A DNA stretch of 64,000 bases from Bacillota bacterium (GTDB lineage: Bacteria > Actinomycetota > Aquicultoria > Aquicultorales > Aquicultoraceae): NCBI GenBank assembly GCA_023511485.1, contig JAIMBH010000009.1, positions 17,388 through 81,387 on the forward strand, read 5' to 3'. The position numbers were made by a program, and so were the translations under genes. Position 1 is the first letter of the stretch; each line of letters begins with the position of its first letter. Positions 53,909 to 63,101 of this stretch are shown in pieces. The notes under the pieces were generated by a model that had not been told where the DNA came from, made no database searches, and saw only the letters and a list, made by a program, of their open reading frames with translations.

Positions 53909-55525
53909 ATGAGAAAAATATTTCTATATGCGCCGGTCTTCTTGATTTTGGCGCTGCTTTTGATGTTCTTGCAGGGTGGCTGCAATCGTGTTAATTCAGC
54001 AACCGGTGTATCTGAAAGAATTGTAATTGGCCTGGACCAGGAACCATTGGTGCTCAATCCCTATATTCCAGAAGGGACATCGATGGCAACAAAGCTTGTT
54101 ACGTCAAACGTCCTTTGGGGGTTACTCTCAGTAACGCCGGATTTACGGTATGTGCCGCGAATAGTAGAGAGAGTACCTACCATTAACAACGGTCTTGTGA
54201 CAAAGAACCCTTTTACCGTCACGTTTGAAATTAAAAAGAATGCTGTTTGGAGCGATGGAGCACCTATTACTTCTTCAGATGTTAAATTCACCTGGGAAAC
54301 GATAATGAATAGCAAGAACTGCGTTACAAACCGCTTTGGATATGATCAAATTGAGCGCATTGACACCCCTCATGAAAAAACGGTAACAATTGTTTTTAAA
54401 AGACCGTATCCTGCCTATAATAGCCTATTTACCAGTAGTTTTCCTATCTTACCTAAACATATACTTGAGGGTAAGAGAATTCATGAAGCTATGAATGACT
54501 TTCTCAGTTTTGCGAGCGGCCCTTATAAATTTAAAGAGTGGAATCGTGGAAAGCAGCTGGTTATCGAACCAAACGAGTCTTTTTGGGGAGCAAAGCCAAA
54601 GATCAAGAAAGTTACATTCAAATTCATGCCAGATAGAGCTGCCTGTATCGCTGGTTTGGAAAGGGGCAGTCTTGACCTTATTTATTCCCAATTTGATGAG
54701 CAGGATATTGCCCGTCTAAAAGCGGTTAGGGGCAAAGTCACCAACGTAAACAAAGGACTGTTATGGGATCACGTGGGGTTTAATCTGTCAAAGTCACCGC
54801 TGGACGATATTAATGTAAGGAGGGCGGTCGCATATGCTATTGATAGGAGGAAGATAGCTAGGCTAGCAACTGGTGATCCACATCCTCTTGACAGTGTAGT
54901 TGTGGCAGAGCAAGCGTTTTATACTCCCGCATGGAGATCTTACGATTATAATGTAAGAAAAGCAAAGGATTGTCTCCTTAAAGCAGGCTATAGTGCAGGC
55001 AGCAACGGCATATATGAGAAGGATGGCAAACCTCTTACACTAACGATAAGTATGGTTACCGGCAATCCAATTAGGGAAAAAGTAGAGATGTTGATAAAAG
55101 AAAACCTTGAGCTTGCTGGCATTAAGGTAGAAATTAAAAATTCAACTCCCGATGTATTTTTTAATAGTTGTCTTCCCGAAGGCAAGTTCGATATAGGTCT
55201 TTGGGGGTGGCTTGATAGCGTAGAGCCAGACCTCCGGTACAGGTTTGCGTCTGACAAAATACCGCCGGCGGGACAAAACTATTATCGATACAGCGATCCC
55301 GAAATAAATAGCCTATTAAATAGTATAGATACAGAGATTGATGCCTCCAGGAGGTTTGATAATTACTATAAAGTTCAGGCGAAACTGAGCGGTGACTTAG
55401 TAGTTATACCCCTTTACCGTCACCTTCAAGCCCTATCATATGATAAGAAAATCAAGGGAGTGGTAAACAACACGACAGAAGAAGGGCCGCTTTATGATCT
55501 TAATAAGTGGTGGATAATAAAATAA
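53909..55525 (+). CDS. Oligopeptide/solute-binding lipoprotein (ABC family 5), orphan
   Basis: A 538-residue extracytoplasmic binding protein. The signal peptide ends in lipobox LQGG-Cys25, so it is lipid-anchored. The family 5 core is clear (VTFEIKKNAVWSDGAPITSSDVKFTWETIM; NVRRAVAYAIDRRKIA). Such proteins deliver peptides, nickel or other solutes to Opp/Dpp-type permeases, but no permease or ATPase genes lie beside it, so it must use a system elsewhere or have another task. Confidence 0.9.
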   Translation: MRKIFLYAPVFLILALLLMFLQGGCNRVNSATGVSERIVIGLDQEPLVLNPYIPEGTSMATKLVTSNVLWGLLSVTPDLRYVPRIVERVPTINNGLVTKNPFTVTFEIKKNAVWSDGAPITSSDVKFTWETIMNSKNCVTNRFGYDQIERIDTPHEKTVTIVFKRPYPAYNSLFTSSFPILPKHILEGKRIHEAMNDFLSFASGPYKFKEWNRGKQLVIEPNESFWGAKPKIKKVTFKFMPDRAACIAGLERGSLDLIYSQFDEQDIARLKAVRGKVTNVNKGLLWDHVGFNLSKSPLDDINVRRAVAYAIDRRKIARLATGDPHPLDSVVVAEQAFYTPAWRSYDYNVRKAKDCLLKAGYSAGSNGIYEKDGKPLTLTISMVTGNPIREKVEMLIKENLELAGIKVEIKNSTPDVFFNSCLPEGKFDIGLWGWLDSVEPDLRYRFASDKIPPAGQNYYRYSDPEINSLLNSIDTEIDASRRFDNYYKVQAKLSGDLVVIPLYRHLQALSYDKKIKGVVNNTTEEGPLYDLNKWWIIK

Positions 55526-55626
55526 TATTGAGCACTAAAAAGGTAGCCAGCCAAGCCAATATCTGGTATGGTTAATATAGCTACGACCCATTAAGTAACG
55601 GCTTAATATGGAAGGGGAAACAAGTT

Positions 55627-56397
55627 ATGAGAAAATCTGCTCTATTGGTTGTCATTATTCTGGTACTTGCGCTGGCTTTTTCTATGGGCACTACAACGGC
55701 TCTTGCCAAAGGTCAGGCTAAAGGCAAAGGGAAAATCGTATTTGTGCACTATCGTGGTGGGAACCCGATCGCCTCAAATCTCGCAGCCAACAAGGCTTCG
55801 TTAACAGGTGACCAAGTTGGCGATTACAAGTACACCGGAATCCATTGGCCATCAACAGCATTTCCGGTACACTACACAATCGATCCAGCAAATCCTAATG
55901 GTCTTGTTGCGGAAACAGTTCAAGCTACGGTTGACGCTTCTTTTGCTACATGGGAAGACGCAGATGCTGGTGGCAATGTGGTAGTTGATTTTATGGGTGA
56001 CGGATTTGCTTCTGTGCTGGTGAACCCTTTGAACACCTCGGATGGAAATAATACAATTTGTTGGAGGCCGTTAAGCAGCTCCTACCCAGGAGCCATCGGT
56101 ATTACAGTAACCTGGTATCACTACGCCGGGAAAAGGGATAAAATCATTGACGAATGCGATACCATACTAAATAGCGACTATCCATGGTCCATCAATATAC
56201 CCGGAACGACGGGTTTTGCGTCTTTTGATGTCCAAAACATAATGACGCATGAGCTTGGGCATTGGCTATTGCTTGGGGATCTATATAGTAAAAGGGACAG
56301 TGAGCTGACCATGTATGGCTATGGCAGCACAGGGGAAACAAAGAAGGACACCCTGGGTCGCGGTGACGTTTTGGGAATAAATGCAATATATCCATAA
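55627..56397 (+). CDS. Secreted matrixin-type zinc metalloprotease
   Basis: A 256-residue secreted protein. The signal peptide ends at about TALA-Lys28. A Lys/Gly-rich stretch follows, then a small metzincin domain. The zinc motif HELGHWLLLGD gives His208, Glu209, His212 and Asp218 in place of the third histidine, and Met229 fits the Met-turn (LTMYGYG). No large prodomain with a cysteine switch is seen. GGAAGGGG lies a little upstream of the ATG. It presumably degrades external protein. Confidence 0.82.
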   Translation: MRKSALLVVIILVLALAFSMGTTTALAKGQAKGKGKIVFVHYRGGNPIASNLAANKASLTGDQVGDYKYTGIHWPSTAFPVHYTIDPANPNGLVAETVQATVDASFATWEDADAGGNVVVDFMGDGFASVLVNPLNTSDGNNTICWRPLSSSYPGAIGITVTWYHYAGKRDKIIDECDTILNSDYPWSINIPGTTGFASFDVQNIMTHELGHWLLLGDLYSKRDSELTMYGYGSTGETKKDTLGRGDVLGINAIYP

Positions 56398-56469
56398 ACC
56401 AAAGATGTGGGGCAGACAGCTTAATATTTAAATCGAATTTAGGGTATAACAATTGCTGATTAGCAGCAG

Positions 56470-56487
56470 GGGGCTTTCTAAAGCCCC
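56470..56487 (+). terminator. Terminator after the matrixin gene
   Basis: GGGGCTTT and AAAGCCCC around a two-base centre, followed by TTACTCTTTATT. Confidence 0.65.
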
Positions 56488-56560
56488 TTACTCTTTATTG
56501 AGAAATGTTATTATGCTAAAAGGAGATTCAAGATAGATCGGTAGAAAAAAGCGAGAACAA

Positions 56561-58849
56561 ATGGGTTCAGATCAGCTTTCTTTTGGCAAACCAAGTAAAT
56601 TCAGCCAGTCCATAGCCGGCAAGGTAAGTAATACAGAAAAAAAGTTATCCACGCTCGAGGGCATCCTTGAGCATTTTGTTTTTTATAACGAGGAGAATGG
56701 CTGGAGTGTTGTCAGGGTTAACGTGCGGGGTTATCGTGACCCAGTAACAGCAGTTGGGAATCTTCTTGGTGTGCAGCCAGGCGAGAGTATCCGCTTTAAG
56801 GGATATTGGGTTAGCGACCGCAAATATGGTGAACAATTTAAAATCATCTCTTTCACAACGGTGAAGCCGGCAACGCTTGTTGGTATTGAGAAGTATCTCG
56901 GCTCAGGGATGATCAAAGGAATTGGTCCAGTTATGGCCGCACGCTTAGTCAGGTGTTTTGGAACCGAAACGCTCGATGTTATCGAAAATCAGCCAGAGAG
57001 ATTAACTGAAGTTGAAGGCATCGGTAAAGTTCGGGCTGAAAGCATATGTGCCGCCTGGCAGGAGCAAAAAGAGATAAAAGAAGTCATGCTCTTTCTTCAA
57101 TCTCACGGTGTTACCACGACTTATGCTATAAAAATCTACAAACATTATGGGAGCAACGCAATAGATGTTGTAAGCGAAAATCCCTATCGGTTGGCAGTTG
57201 ATATATTCGGCATCGGGTTTAAGACCGCAGATAAGATTGCTGGTAACTTGGGTATATCTGCAGACTCATTACAGAGGGCTGAAGCGGGCATCTTGCACGT
57301 GCTTGGAAGCTTAAGTGACGATGGACATGTTTGCTGTCTGCGCTCGCAGTTAATTGATAAGGCAGCAAAAGTCCTAGAGGTTGATGCGCAAGTTATAAAC
57401 AACGCAATAGATTCTTTGGCAAGTCAAGATTTGATCGTAAGGGAGGCCGCATCAGACAATGCGCTGAGAGATGTTGAGCCAAGCGGCGGCTTAAAACCTG
57501 ATGATGAATTAGTCTATTTGCGCTCCTTATACGCATCTGAGATAGGCGTTTTGAATCAAATGAAGCGGCTCCTGTCAGCCGGCGTGAAGCCGCTTGAGAT
57601 AGATATAGAAAAGGCTCTTGCCTGGTTTGAACAAAGATTTGGGCTCAAACTTGCCGAGCAACAAAGAGATGCTATCCGCCATGCAGTTTCAAGCAAGGTT
57701 ATGGTGGTAACGGGCGGACCCGGAACAGGTAAGACCACGCTCGTTAACGGAATCATCCAGATATTAAAGAGAAAGGGTAGACAAATTTTGCTTGCGGCTC
57801 CTACTGGAAGGGCAGCAAAGCGTCTAGCAGAGGCGACTGGTTTGGAGGCAAAGACAATCCATCGCCTGCTAGAATTCAGTCCAAGGTTGATGGCATTTGA
57901 GCGAAATTCAGAAAATCCTCTGGAAGCCGACATCATTATCCTGGATGAGGCGTCGATGGTAGATGTCGTCCTTTTCTATAATCTACTAAAAGCAATACCC
58001 TCGACATCCCAGCTCATACTTGTTGGAGACACCGATCAACTTCCGTCTGTTGGTCCTGGTAATGTGCTTAAAGACGTCATTCAATCGAACCAGGTTAAGG
58101 TGGTTTGCCTTAATGAGGTGTTCAGACAAGCGCAAAAGAGCATGATAGTGGTAAATGCCCATCGGGTTAATGCAGGGCAGATGTTGTACGCTAAATCAAG
58201 GGAGGGGAAAAGCGATTTCTATTTCGTAGAAATCGAGGAGCCAGACGAAATACTTAAAACAATGAAGCTGCTTATTACTGAAAAAATACCTGCAACTTTC
58301 AAGTTTTCTGCCGATGATATCCAAGTGCTAACTCCCATGCATATGGGGCTTCTTGGAGCGGCAAACCTCAACAAAGAGCTGCAGCAGCTGCTTAATCCAT
58401 CCGGTGAGGCGCTGAGTCGGGGCAGCCGCTCTTTCCGTACCGGCGACCGCGTCATGCAGATTCGAAACAATTACGACCTTGATGTCTATAATGGAGACAT
58501 AGGCAAAATATATGCAATAGATCAAATTGAGAGGCAAGTAAGGGTAGTATTTGATGGCAGGGAAGTCATTTACGACTACTCCGATTTGGATGAACTCATC
58601 TTGGCTTACGCTTGTTCGGTGCATAAATCCCAGGGGAGCGAGTACCCGGCGGTTATAATTCCGCTTCACACCCAGCACTACATGATGCTTCAAAGAAATC
58701 TCCTTTACACGGCGATCACAAGAGGCAAGAAGCTAGTAGTGGTTGTTGGAAGCAGAAAAGCTCTGGCGATTGCGGTAAAGAATAACCGTATCCAGGAAAG
58801 ACACACACGTCTTGCAGAGCGACTATCAAATATCTATACCAAGGCATAG
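56561..58849 (+). CDS. recD2: RecD2-type DNA helicase
   Basis: A 5'-3' SF1B helicase of 762 residues. The N-terminal region has an OB-like part (NGWSVVRVNVRGYRDPVTAVG) and helix-hairpin-helix repeats (GSGMIKGIGPVMAARLV; VEGIGKVRAESI). Motif I is GGPGTGKTTLVNGI, motif II LDEASMVD, and the C-terminal helicase motif VHKSQGSEYPAV is present. RecD2 proteins act without RecB and RecC in DNA repair and fork processing. Confidence 0.95.
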   Translation: MGSDQLSFGKPSKFSQSIAGKVSNTEKKLSTLEGILEHFVFYNEENGWSVVRVNVRGYRDPVTAVGNLLGVQPGESIRFKGYWVSDRKYGEQFKIISFTTVKPATLVGIEKYLGSGMIKGIGPVMAARLVRCFGTETLDVIENQPERLTEVEGIGKVRAESICAAWQEQKEIKEVMLFLQSHGVTTTYAIKIYKHYGSNAIDVVSENPYRLAVDIFGIGFKTADKIAGNLGISADSLQRAEAGILHVLGSLSDDGHVCCLRSQLIDKAAKVLEVDAQVINNAIDSLASQDLIVREAASDNALRDVEPSGGLKPDDELVYLRSLYASEIGVLNQMKRLLSAGVKPLEIDIEKALAWFEQRFGLKLAEQQRDAIRHAVSSKVMVVTGGPGTGKTTLVNGIIQILKRKGRQILLAAPTGRAAKRLAEATGLEAKTIHRLLEFSPRLMAFERNSENPLEADIIILDEASMVDVVLFYNLLKAIPSTSQLILVGDTDQLPSVGPGNVLKDVIQSNQVKVVCLNEVFRQAQKSMIVVNAHRVNAGQMLYAKSREGKSDFYFVEIEEPDEILKTMKLLITEKIPATFKFSADDIQVLTPMHMGLLGAANLNKELQQLLNPSGEALSRGSRSFRTGDRVMQIRNNYDLDVYNGDIGKIYAIDQIERQVRVVFDGREVIYDYSDLDELILAYACSVHKSQGSEYPAVIIPLHTQHYMMLQRNLLYTAITRGKKLVVVVGSRKALAIAVKNNRIQERHTRLAERLSNIYTKA

Positions 58850-58862
58850 ATGTTCTGATGTA

Positions 58863-58905
58863 CCAAAGTGCCGATATCTTGTATGTTTTAAGTTTGGCAC
58901 TTTGG
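58863..58905. repeat. 10-bp inverted repeat between recD2 and menG
   Basis: CCAAAGTGCC (58863-58872) and its exact complement (58896-58905) around 23 bases. No T-run. Similar wide-loop repeats follow lepA and the tRNA. Confidence 0.5.
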
Positions 58906-58954
58906 GACACCGGCACTTCTCGACTTATTTTTGGCTTCTGATATATTAGAGTTT

Positions 58955-59692
58955 ATGAATAAACCACAAGGAAATTACGTTAAAAGGGCAATCAAGGCTC
59001 CGGATCGAGTAAGAGCGATGTTTGATATCGTTGCAAAGCGATACGATATGATAAACCGCCTTATGACAATGGGGATGGATAAGCGGTGGCGAAAAATCGG
59101 TGCCAAGGGAACTGAGACAAATAAAGATTCGATTGTCCTTGATGCCTGTACCGGAACCGGTGATTTTGCGTTGGCGGTTAACTCGGTAACCGGGGCAAAA
59201 GTAGTGGGAGTGGATTTTAGTGCAGATATGCTCGCGTTGGCAAAGGAGAAGATAGATAAAGCGGGCTGCAGAAAAGAAATAAGTTTTGTCGAGGCCTCGG
59301 TTGTTAACTTGCCCTTTGAGGACAACAAGTTTGATGCAATAACTATTGGCTTTGGATTGCGCAATACACCGGATTATCGTGCGGTGTTGCGTGAGTTTTA
59401 CAGGGTTACCAAACCGGGAGGCAAGCTGGTTTGTCTAGAATCTAGTCAACCCGAAATAAAAATTTTAAGAGCCCCCGTCAGGTGGTTTATCGCCTCATTT
59501 GTCCCGTTTGTCGGGAAGATAGTTTCGAACAATTACCAGGCATATAAATATTTATCTGACAGTATGGAAGTATTCCCACCCCAGAAAGAGCTTGCGCAGA
59601 TGATGAAGGAGGCTGGCTGGGCAGAAGTCAGGTACAGGAACTTCTTTGCCGGTGCCGTTGCGCTTCATATCGCCACCAAAGACAGAGGGTAG
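58955..59692 (+). CDS. menG: Demethylmenaquinone methyltransferase (UbiE/MenG)
   Basis: The last step of menaquinone synthesis, methylating the quinone ring with S-adenosylmethionine. The 245-residue protein has RVRAMFDIVAKRYDMINRLMTMG at the start (UbiE signature), SAM motif VLDACTGTGDFAL, and FGLRNTPDYRAVLREFYRVTKPGG. I start it at the ATG at 58955; a TTG at 58931 is in frame. It implies a menaquinone-based electron transport chain. Confidence 0.93.
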   Translation: MNKPQGNYVKRAIKAPDRVRAMFDIVAKRYDMINRLMTMGMDKRWRKIGAKGTETNKDSIVLDACTGTGDFALAVNSVTGAKVVGVDFSADMLALAKEKIDKAGCRKEISFVEASVVNLPFEDNKFDAITIGFGLRNTPDYRAVLREFYRVTKPGGKLVCLESSQPEIKILRAPVRWFIASFVPFVGKIVSNNYQAYKYLSDSMEVFPPQKELAQMMKEAGWAEVRYRNFFAGAVALHIATKDRG

Positions 59693-59693
59693 A

Positions 59694-60095
59694 CTAATCA
59701 TCAGGTATACTATCTAAAAGATTGGTCATATCAGACTGTGGATTGGATTTGGGTTTATTTTCTTTTGGCGGCGGTGGAGCCGGGTCTTTGCTTGAGTTGG
59801 CATCAGTGGCAGAGCCCACGTAAGGTTCTCCCTTCATATCCTTAAGCTTATCCTTCTGCCACTGGGGCATAAAATCCGTATTGTCATTTTGACCCATACC
59901 CTTTGGCATAGCGTTTGAGCCGTTTCTTATAACATATGGGTTACTTTTTACGGCATTTTCTTGATTCTCGTCTACAAGAATGCTTATCGGCGGATTTTGC
60001 ACGACGGATTGGTCCCTTGCCATTATAAAATACATATAAATGCTAGCGGTTAAAAGTAAGGCCGAAATTATATAAAGCACTTTTCTTAAGGTCAA
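59694..60095 (-). CDS. Single-helix hypothetical protein with proline-rich tail
   Basis: A 133-residue protein with an N-terminal membrane or signal helix (about 5-26), then a hydrophilic domain rich in Asn, Asp and Lys with a Pro/Lys run near residues 109-118. No known domain recognised. It starts with TTG behind a strong AAGGAGG. It converges on menG with one base between the stops. Probably an exported or surface protein of unknown function. Confidence 0.7.
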   Translation of the reverse strand: MTLRKVLYIISALLLTASIYMYFIMARDQSVVQNPPISILVDENQENAVKSNPYVIRNGSNAMPKGMGQNDNTDFMPQWQKDKLKDMKGEPYVGSATDANSSKDPAPPPPKENKPKSNPQSDMTNLLDSIPDD

Positions 60096-60267
60096 AGGCC
60101 CACCTCCTTATCCGGACCGCTCACAAATAACCCCTTTGTCTAATCATACTAAACTGTGCCGATTTTATAAAGCTTGCATGAAAAGCTCTACGCCTGCGTT
60201 TATATTTGGCGTCCTGCGGAAAACAACAACAGTAGCCTGAAGATAATACTGGAAAGGAGGCACGGTG

Positions 60268-60804
60268 ATGCCCATTGAGTCGATAAGAAGGAGGAGAACC
60301 ATCAGAAAATACACAGATGAAGGCATAAGCGAGGAGCAACTCAGGGACTTATTGTTGGCCGCAATGTACGCTCCGTCACAGTGGGGGAAACGGTCCTGGG
60401 AGTTTATTGTTGTTGATGACCCTCATATGAAGGGCGAGCTAGGTAATTTAACCCCATACTCAGCACAAGCGGCTGAAGCTGCTGTTGATATTATAGTGCT
60501 GGCCGATAAAAATGCCTCAAACTCATGGGTCGAGGATGCATCGATTGCGGCGGAGCATATCAATCTTGAAGCAGCAAAGCTAGGGCTTGGTAGCTCCTGG
60601 ATACAGGTAAGAGGCATGATACACGATACCATGGATGCCGAGGCATATCTTAGGCAAATACTCGGTATTCCAGATAACTTCGGCATTTGCTGTATAATTA
60701 CTGTTGGGCATCCGGCTGAAGAAAAATCGCCCCACAGGGAAGTAGAGTTCTCTGTGGAGAAAGTTCATTACAACAGATTTGGCGAGCACGGCATAGCAGC
60801 CTGA
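60268..60804 (+). CDS. Nitroreductase-family flavoprotein (second copy)
   Basis: A 178-residue FMN-binding oxidoreductase. FMN motif SIRRRRTIRKYTDEGISEEQL, then MYAPSQWGKRSWEFIVVDD; GLGSSWIQVRG and IITVGHPAEEK complete the fold. The ATG at 60268 is seven bases from AAGGAGG. The first-copy nitroreductase at 19926 is only a distant relative. Substrate unknown; xenobiotic, flavin or quinone reduction are typical. Confidence 0.9.
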   Translation: MPIESIRRRRTIRKYTDEGISEEQLRDLLLAAMYAPSQWGKRSWEFIVVDDPHMKGELGNLTPYSAQAAEAAVDIIVLADKNASNSWVEDASIAAEHINLEAAKLGLGSSWIQVRGMIHDTMDAEAYLRQILGIPDNFGICCIITVGHPAEEKSPHREVEFSVEKVHYNRFGEHGIAA

Positions 60805-60904
60805 GATGGAACCGTTAATTTTAACGAAAAGGGTTTAGTTAGGAGAAGAATATCCGATATTGGTTTATAGCAGACATTAAGGAATAAACCTTTGGAGGTA
60901 GCTA

Positions 60905-61108
60905 ATGCAAAGAAAAAGACGCAAATCCATTAAAAGGAAAACCATATCGGATACGTGGAATGCTTTTAGTTCTTTTGTAAATGAGGGAAACCGCTTAGTA
61001 AATAAAATAGCTATCGATTCCGAAAAATACTCGGCGAAAACCGATAAATTTATCAAGGGGATCCTCAAGGATAGACCCAAAATGAAAGCCAGGAGAAAAA
61101 TCGCTTAG
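60905..61108 (+). CDS. Small basic hypothetical protein
   Basis: A 67-residue, strongly basic protein (MQRKRRKSIKRK start; KARRKIA end) with a helical, more neutral middle (NAFSSFVNEGNRLVNKIAID). GGAGG lies six bases from the ATG, which supports it as a real gene. The charge suggests nucleic-acid or membrane-surface binding. No family recognised. Confidence 0.65.
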   Translation: MQRKRRKSIKRKTISDTWNAFSSFVNEGNRLVNKIAIDSEKYSAKTDKFIKGILKDRPKMKARRKIA

Positions 61109-61209
61109 CTTGATTTAATTTAGAGTTTGCAATAATATTTCGATACCAGGTATTTAGCAATATCTGCAGCAGCGTTCACAAGAATAGTTATAGTAAAGGT
61201 GCGGTAATA

Positions 61210-61464
61210 TTGGGTATCTTAACCTGGATCATCCTGGGGTTGATTGCTGGGGCTATAGCAAGGTTACTGATCCCTGGAAAACAACCTGGCGGACTCATTA
61301 CAACCATCCTTCTTGGCATTGCAGGAGCCGTTATAGGAGGCTATATTGGCAATGCTCTACTCGGGAAATCTATTACCGGAATTGATACGTCGAGTATCAT
61401 CCTTGCGGTAATTGGCTCCGTTATAGTAATTGCAATATACTCATCAATATTCGGCAAGCATTAA
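61210..61464 (+). CDS. GlsB/YeaQ/YmgE-family membrane stress protein
   Basis: An 84-residue protein with three hydrophobic helices and the family pattern WIILGLIAGAIARLLIPGK followed by GGLITTILLGIAGAVIGGYI. Members are small stress-induced membrane proteins of unclear mechanism. It starts at a TTG without an obvious strong ribosome site. Confidence 0.85.
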   Translation: MGILTWIILGLIAGAIARLLIPGKQPGGLITTILLGIAGAVIGGYIGNALLGKSITGIDTSSIILAVIGSVIVIAIYSSIFGKH

Positions 61465-61640
61465 CCAGGCTTTACTTACCAAATATCATCCTATCATCCA
61501 AAATATCATCAAGCCTTATCTTTGCTCTGAGGCGCTTTTTCCTGACTTCCGCTGCTATCTAAAATCATAGGCATGCGATGTAATTATCTCTCTACTATAG
61601 CTTTATGGTTAGCTTAACCGTATCTCCTATTATGTTGAGA
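61465..61640. other. Upstream part of the intergenic region before the double-cubane reductase
   Basis: No gene or terminator recognised. The sequence becomes markedly AT-rich towards the dyads at 61641. Confidence 0.4.
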
Positions 61641-61675
61641 TTAATTGTTAAAACAATTGATCTTTTAACAATTAA
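61641..61675. promoter_or_regulatory. 13-bp perfect AT-rich dyad, candidate operator
   Basis: TTAATTGTTAAAA (61641-61653) and its exact complement (61663-61675) with a nine-base spacer, about 25 bases upstream of the candidate -35 box of the double-cubane reductase operon. Confidence 0.55.
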
Positions 61676-61698
61676 CATGGCAAATGATAAATATAGGG

Positions 61699-61726
61699 TT
61701 GATTTATATATTAAATATGGTAATAT
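61699..61726 (+). promoter_or_regulatory. Candidate promoter of the double-cubane reductase operon
   Basis: TTGATT (61699-61704), 16 bases, TAATAT (61721-61726). Moderate matches. Confidence 0.4.
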
Positions 61727-61730
61727 ATAT

Positions 61731-61747
61731 TATTGCTATTAGCAATA
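61731..61747. promoter_or_regulatory. 8-bp dyad over the predicted transcription start
   Basis: TATTGCTA and TAGCAATA around a single T, overlapping the expected start site; a plausible repressor site. Confidence 0.45.
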
Positions 61748-61807
61748 GTACGCTTTGGCTGATGATCTTTTGTATGACAAGCCTATGAGGGTATCGGGAG
61801 GAAAAAG

Positions 61808-63100
61808 ATGACTGACTATCGTGAAATGTGGAAGAGTTTGGGCTTGGATTTGGAGGCCCACGATCAACTGCTGGCAGTTATTCCTCAAATATACGGGGAT
61901 ATCTATTTAAGCCAAGAGGGTCGTCCGGAGGGCATGAGTTATCTCGACTTTGTCATGTCGGAGATCCATGGCTTAAGAGTTAAAGAGTTAAACGACCTTA
62001 GGGCATCAGGTGGAAAGGTCATTGGCACATTCTGTCTTTATGTACCAGAGGAAATAGTTCTTGCCTCGGGGGCGGTTTGTGTCGGTATCTGTGGCGGAGC
62101 CGACTGGCCAAGCGATGAAGCCGACCGAGTCCTGCCAAGAAACCTTTGCCCGCTCATTAAGTCGTTTATGAGTTTCAAGCTTGCAAAAGTGTGCCCGTAT
62201 TTCGAATCAAGCGATATGATTGTGGGCGAGACGACTTGCGATGGAAAGAAGAAGGTATACGAGGTGCTGGGTGAGTACACAAACGTGTACGTAATGCACA
62301 CGCCACAGATGAAAGACGGGACGAGCCGCCAGCTCTGGCGCACTGAAGTTGAGAAGTTCAAGAATAAGATGGAGGGGCTAACCGGAAACAAAATCGACTC
62401 GGATGCTCTTGCAAGAGGTATTGCAACTGTTAACGCAAAGCGTGCCGCTTTAAAAAGGCTAAACGACATGAGAAAAGCGGTTCCGACACCGATCAGTGGC
62501 AAAGACGCCCTCCTCATCCAACAAGTTGCGTTCTACGACGATCCTATTCGCTTTACCGAGATGGTGAACAAGATAAACGATGAGCTTGAGAAAAGGATTG
62601 CAGCCGGCGTGGGTGTCGCTGATAAGGATGCGCCGAGAATTCTTGTATCGGGATGTCCTATGGCGATTCCAAACTGGAAACTTCACCATATAGTCGAATC
62701 GGCTGGTGCCGTGATCGTTGCCGAGGAAGCATGCATTGGCCACCGCTACTTCAGAGATATGGTTAATGAGACGGGTATAGATACCGACGAGAAGCTCGAT
62801 GCAATAGCAGATCGCTACATGAAACTTGACTGTGCGTGCTTTACACCCAATAAAGAAAGGCTCGATAATATCTTGAGCCTTGTTAAAGAATACAAGGCAG
62901 ACGGTGTTATTCATTACTCGCTGCAGTTCTGCGATCCCTTTACAGTTGAGTATGCAAGCGTAGAGAAAACCCTTAAAGGCGCTGGCATACCGGTTCTTAA
63001 GATAGAAACCGATTATAGCATGGAGGACGCCGGGCAACTCTCGACAAGGGTTGAGGCTTTTCTAGAGACCATCAGGGAGACCCAAGGGGTTGTTATGTAG
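61808..63100 (+). CDS. Double-cubane-cluster reductase of the 2-hydroxyacyl-CoA dehydratase family
   Basis: A 430-residue protein related to HgdB and benzoyl-CoA reductase subunits and, in size and one-subunit layout, to double-cubane-cluster proteins (E. coli YjiM type). Cysteines in the expected N-terminal region include Cys76, Cys91, Cys95, Cys114, Cys129 and Cys144. Further motifs are VSGCPMA, EEACIGHRYF and LQFCDPF. These enzymes make low-potential electrons for difficult reductions, powered by an ATPase activator, here the next gene. The natural substrate is unknown. GGGAGG precedes the ATG. Confidence 0.87.
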   Translation: MTDYREMWKSLGLDLEAHDQLLAVIPQIYGDIYLSQEGRPEGMSYLDFVMSEIHGLRVKELNDLRASGGKVIGTFCLYVPEEIVLASGAVCVGICGGADWPSDEADRVLPRNLCPLIKSFMSFKLAKVCPYFESSDMIVGETTCDGKKKVYEVLGEYTNVYVMHTPQMKDGTSRQLWRTEVEKFKNKMEGLTGNKIDSDALARGIATVNAKRAALKRLNDMRKAVPTPISGKDALLIQQVAFYDDPIRFTEMVNKINDELEKRIAAGVGVADKDAPRILVSGCPMAIPNWKLHHIVESAGAVIVAEEACIGHRYFRDMVNETGIDTDEKLDAIADRYMKLDCACFTPNKERLDNILSLVKEYKADGVIHYSLQFCDPFTVEYASVEKTLKGAGIPVLKIETDYSMEDAGQLSTRVEAFLETIRETQGVVM

Positions 63101-63101
63101 A

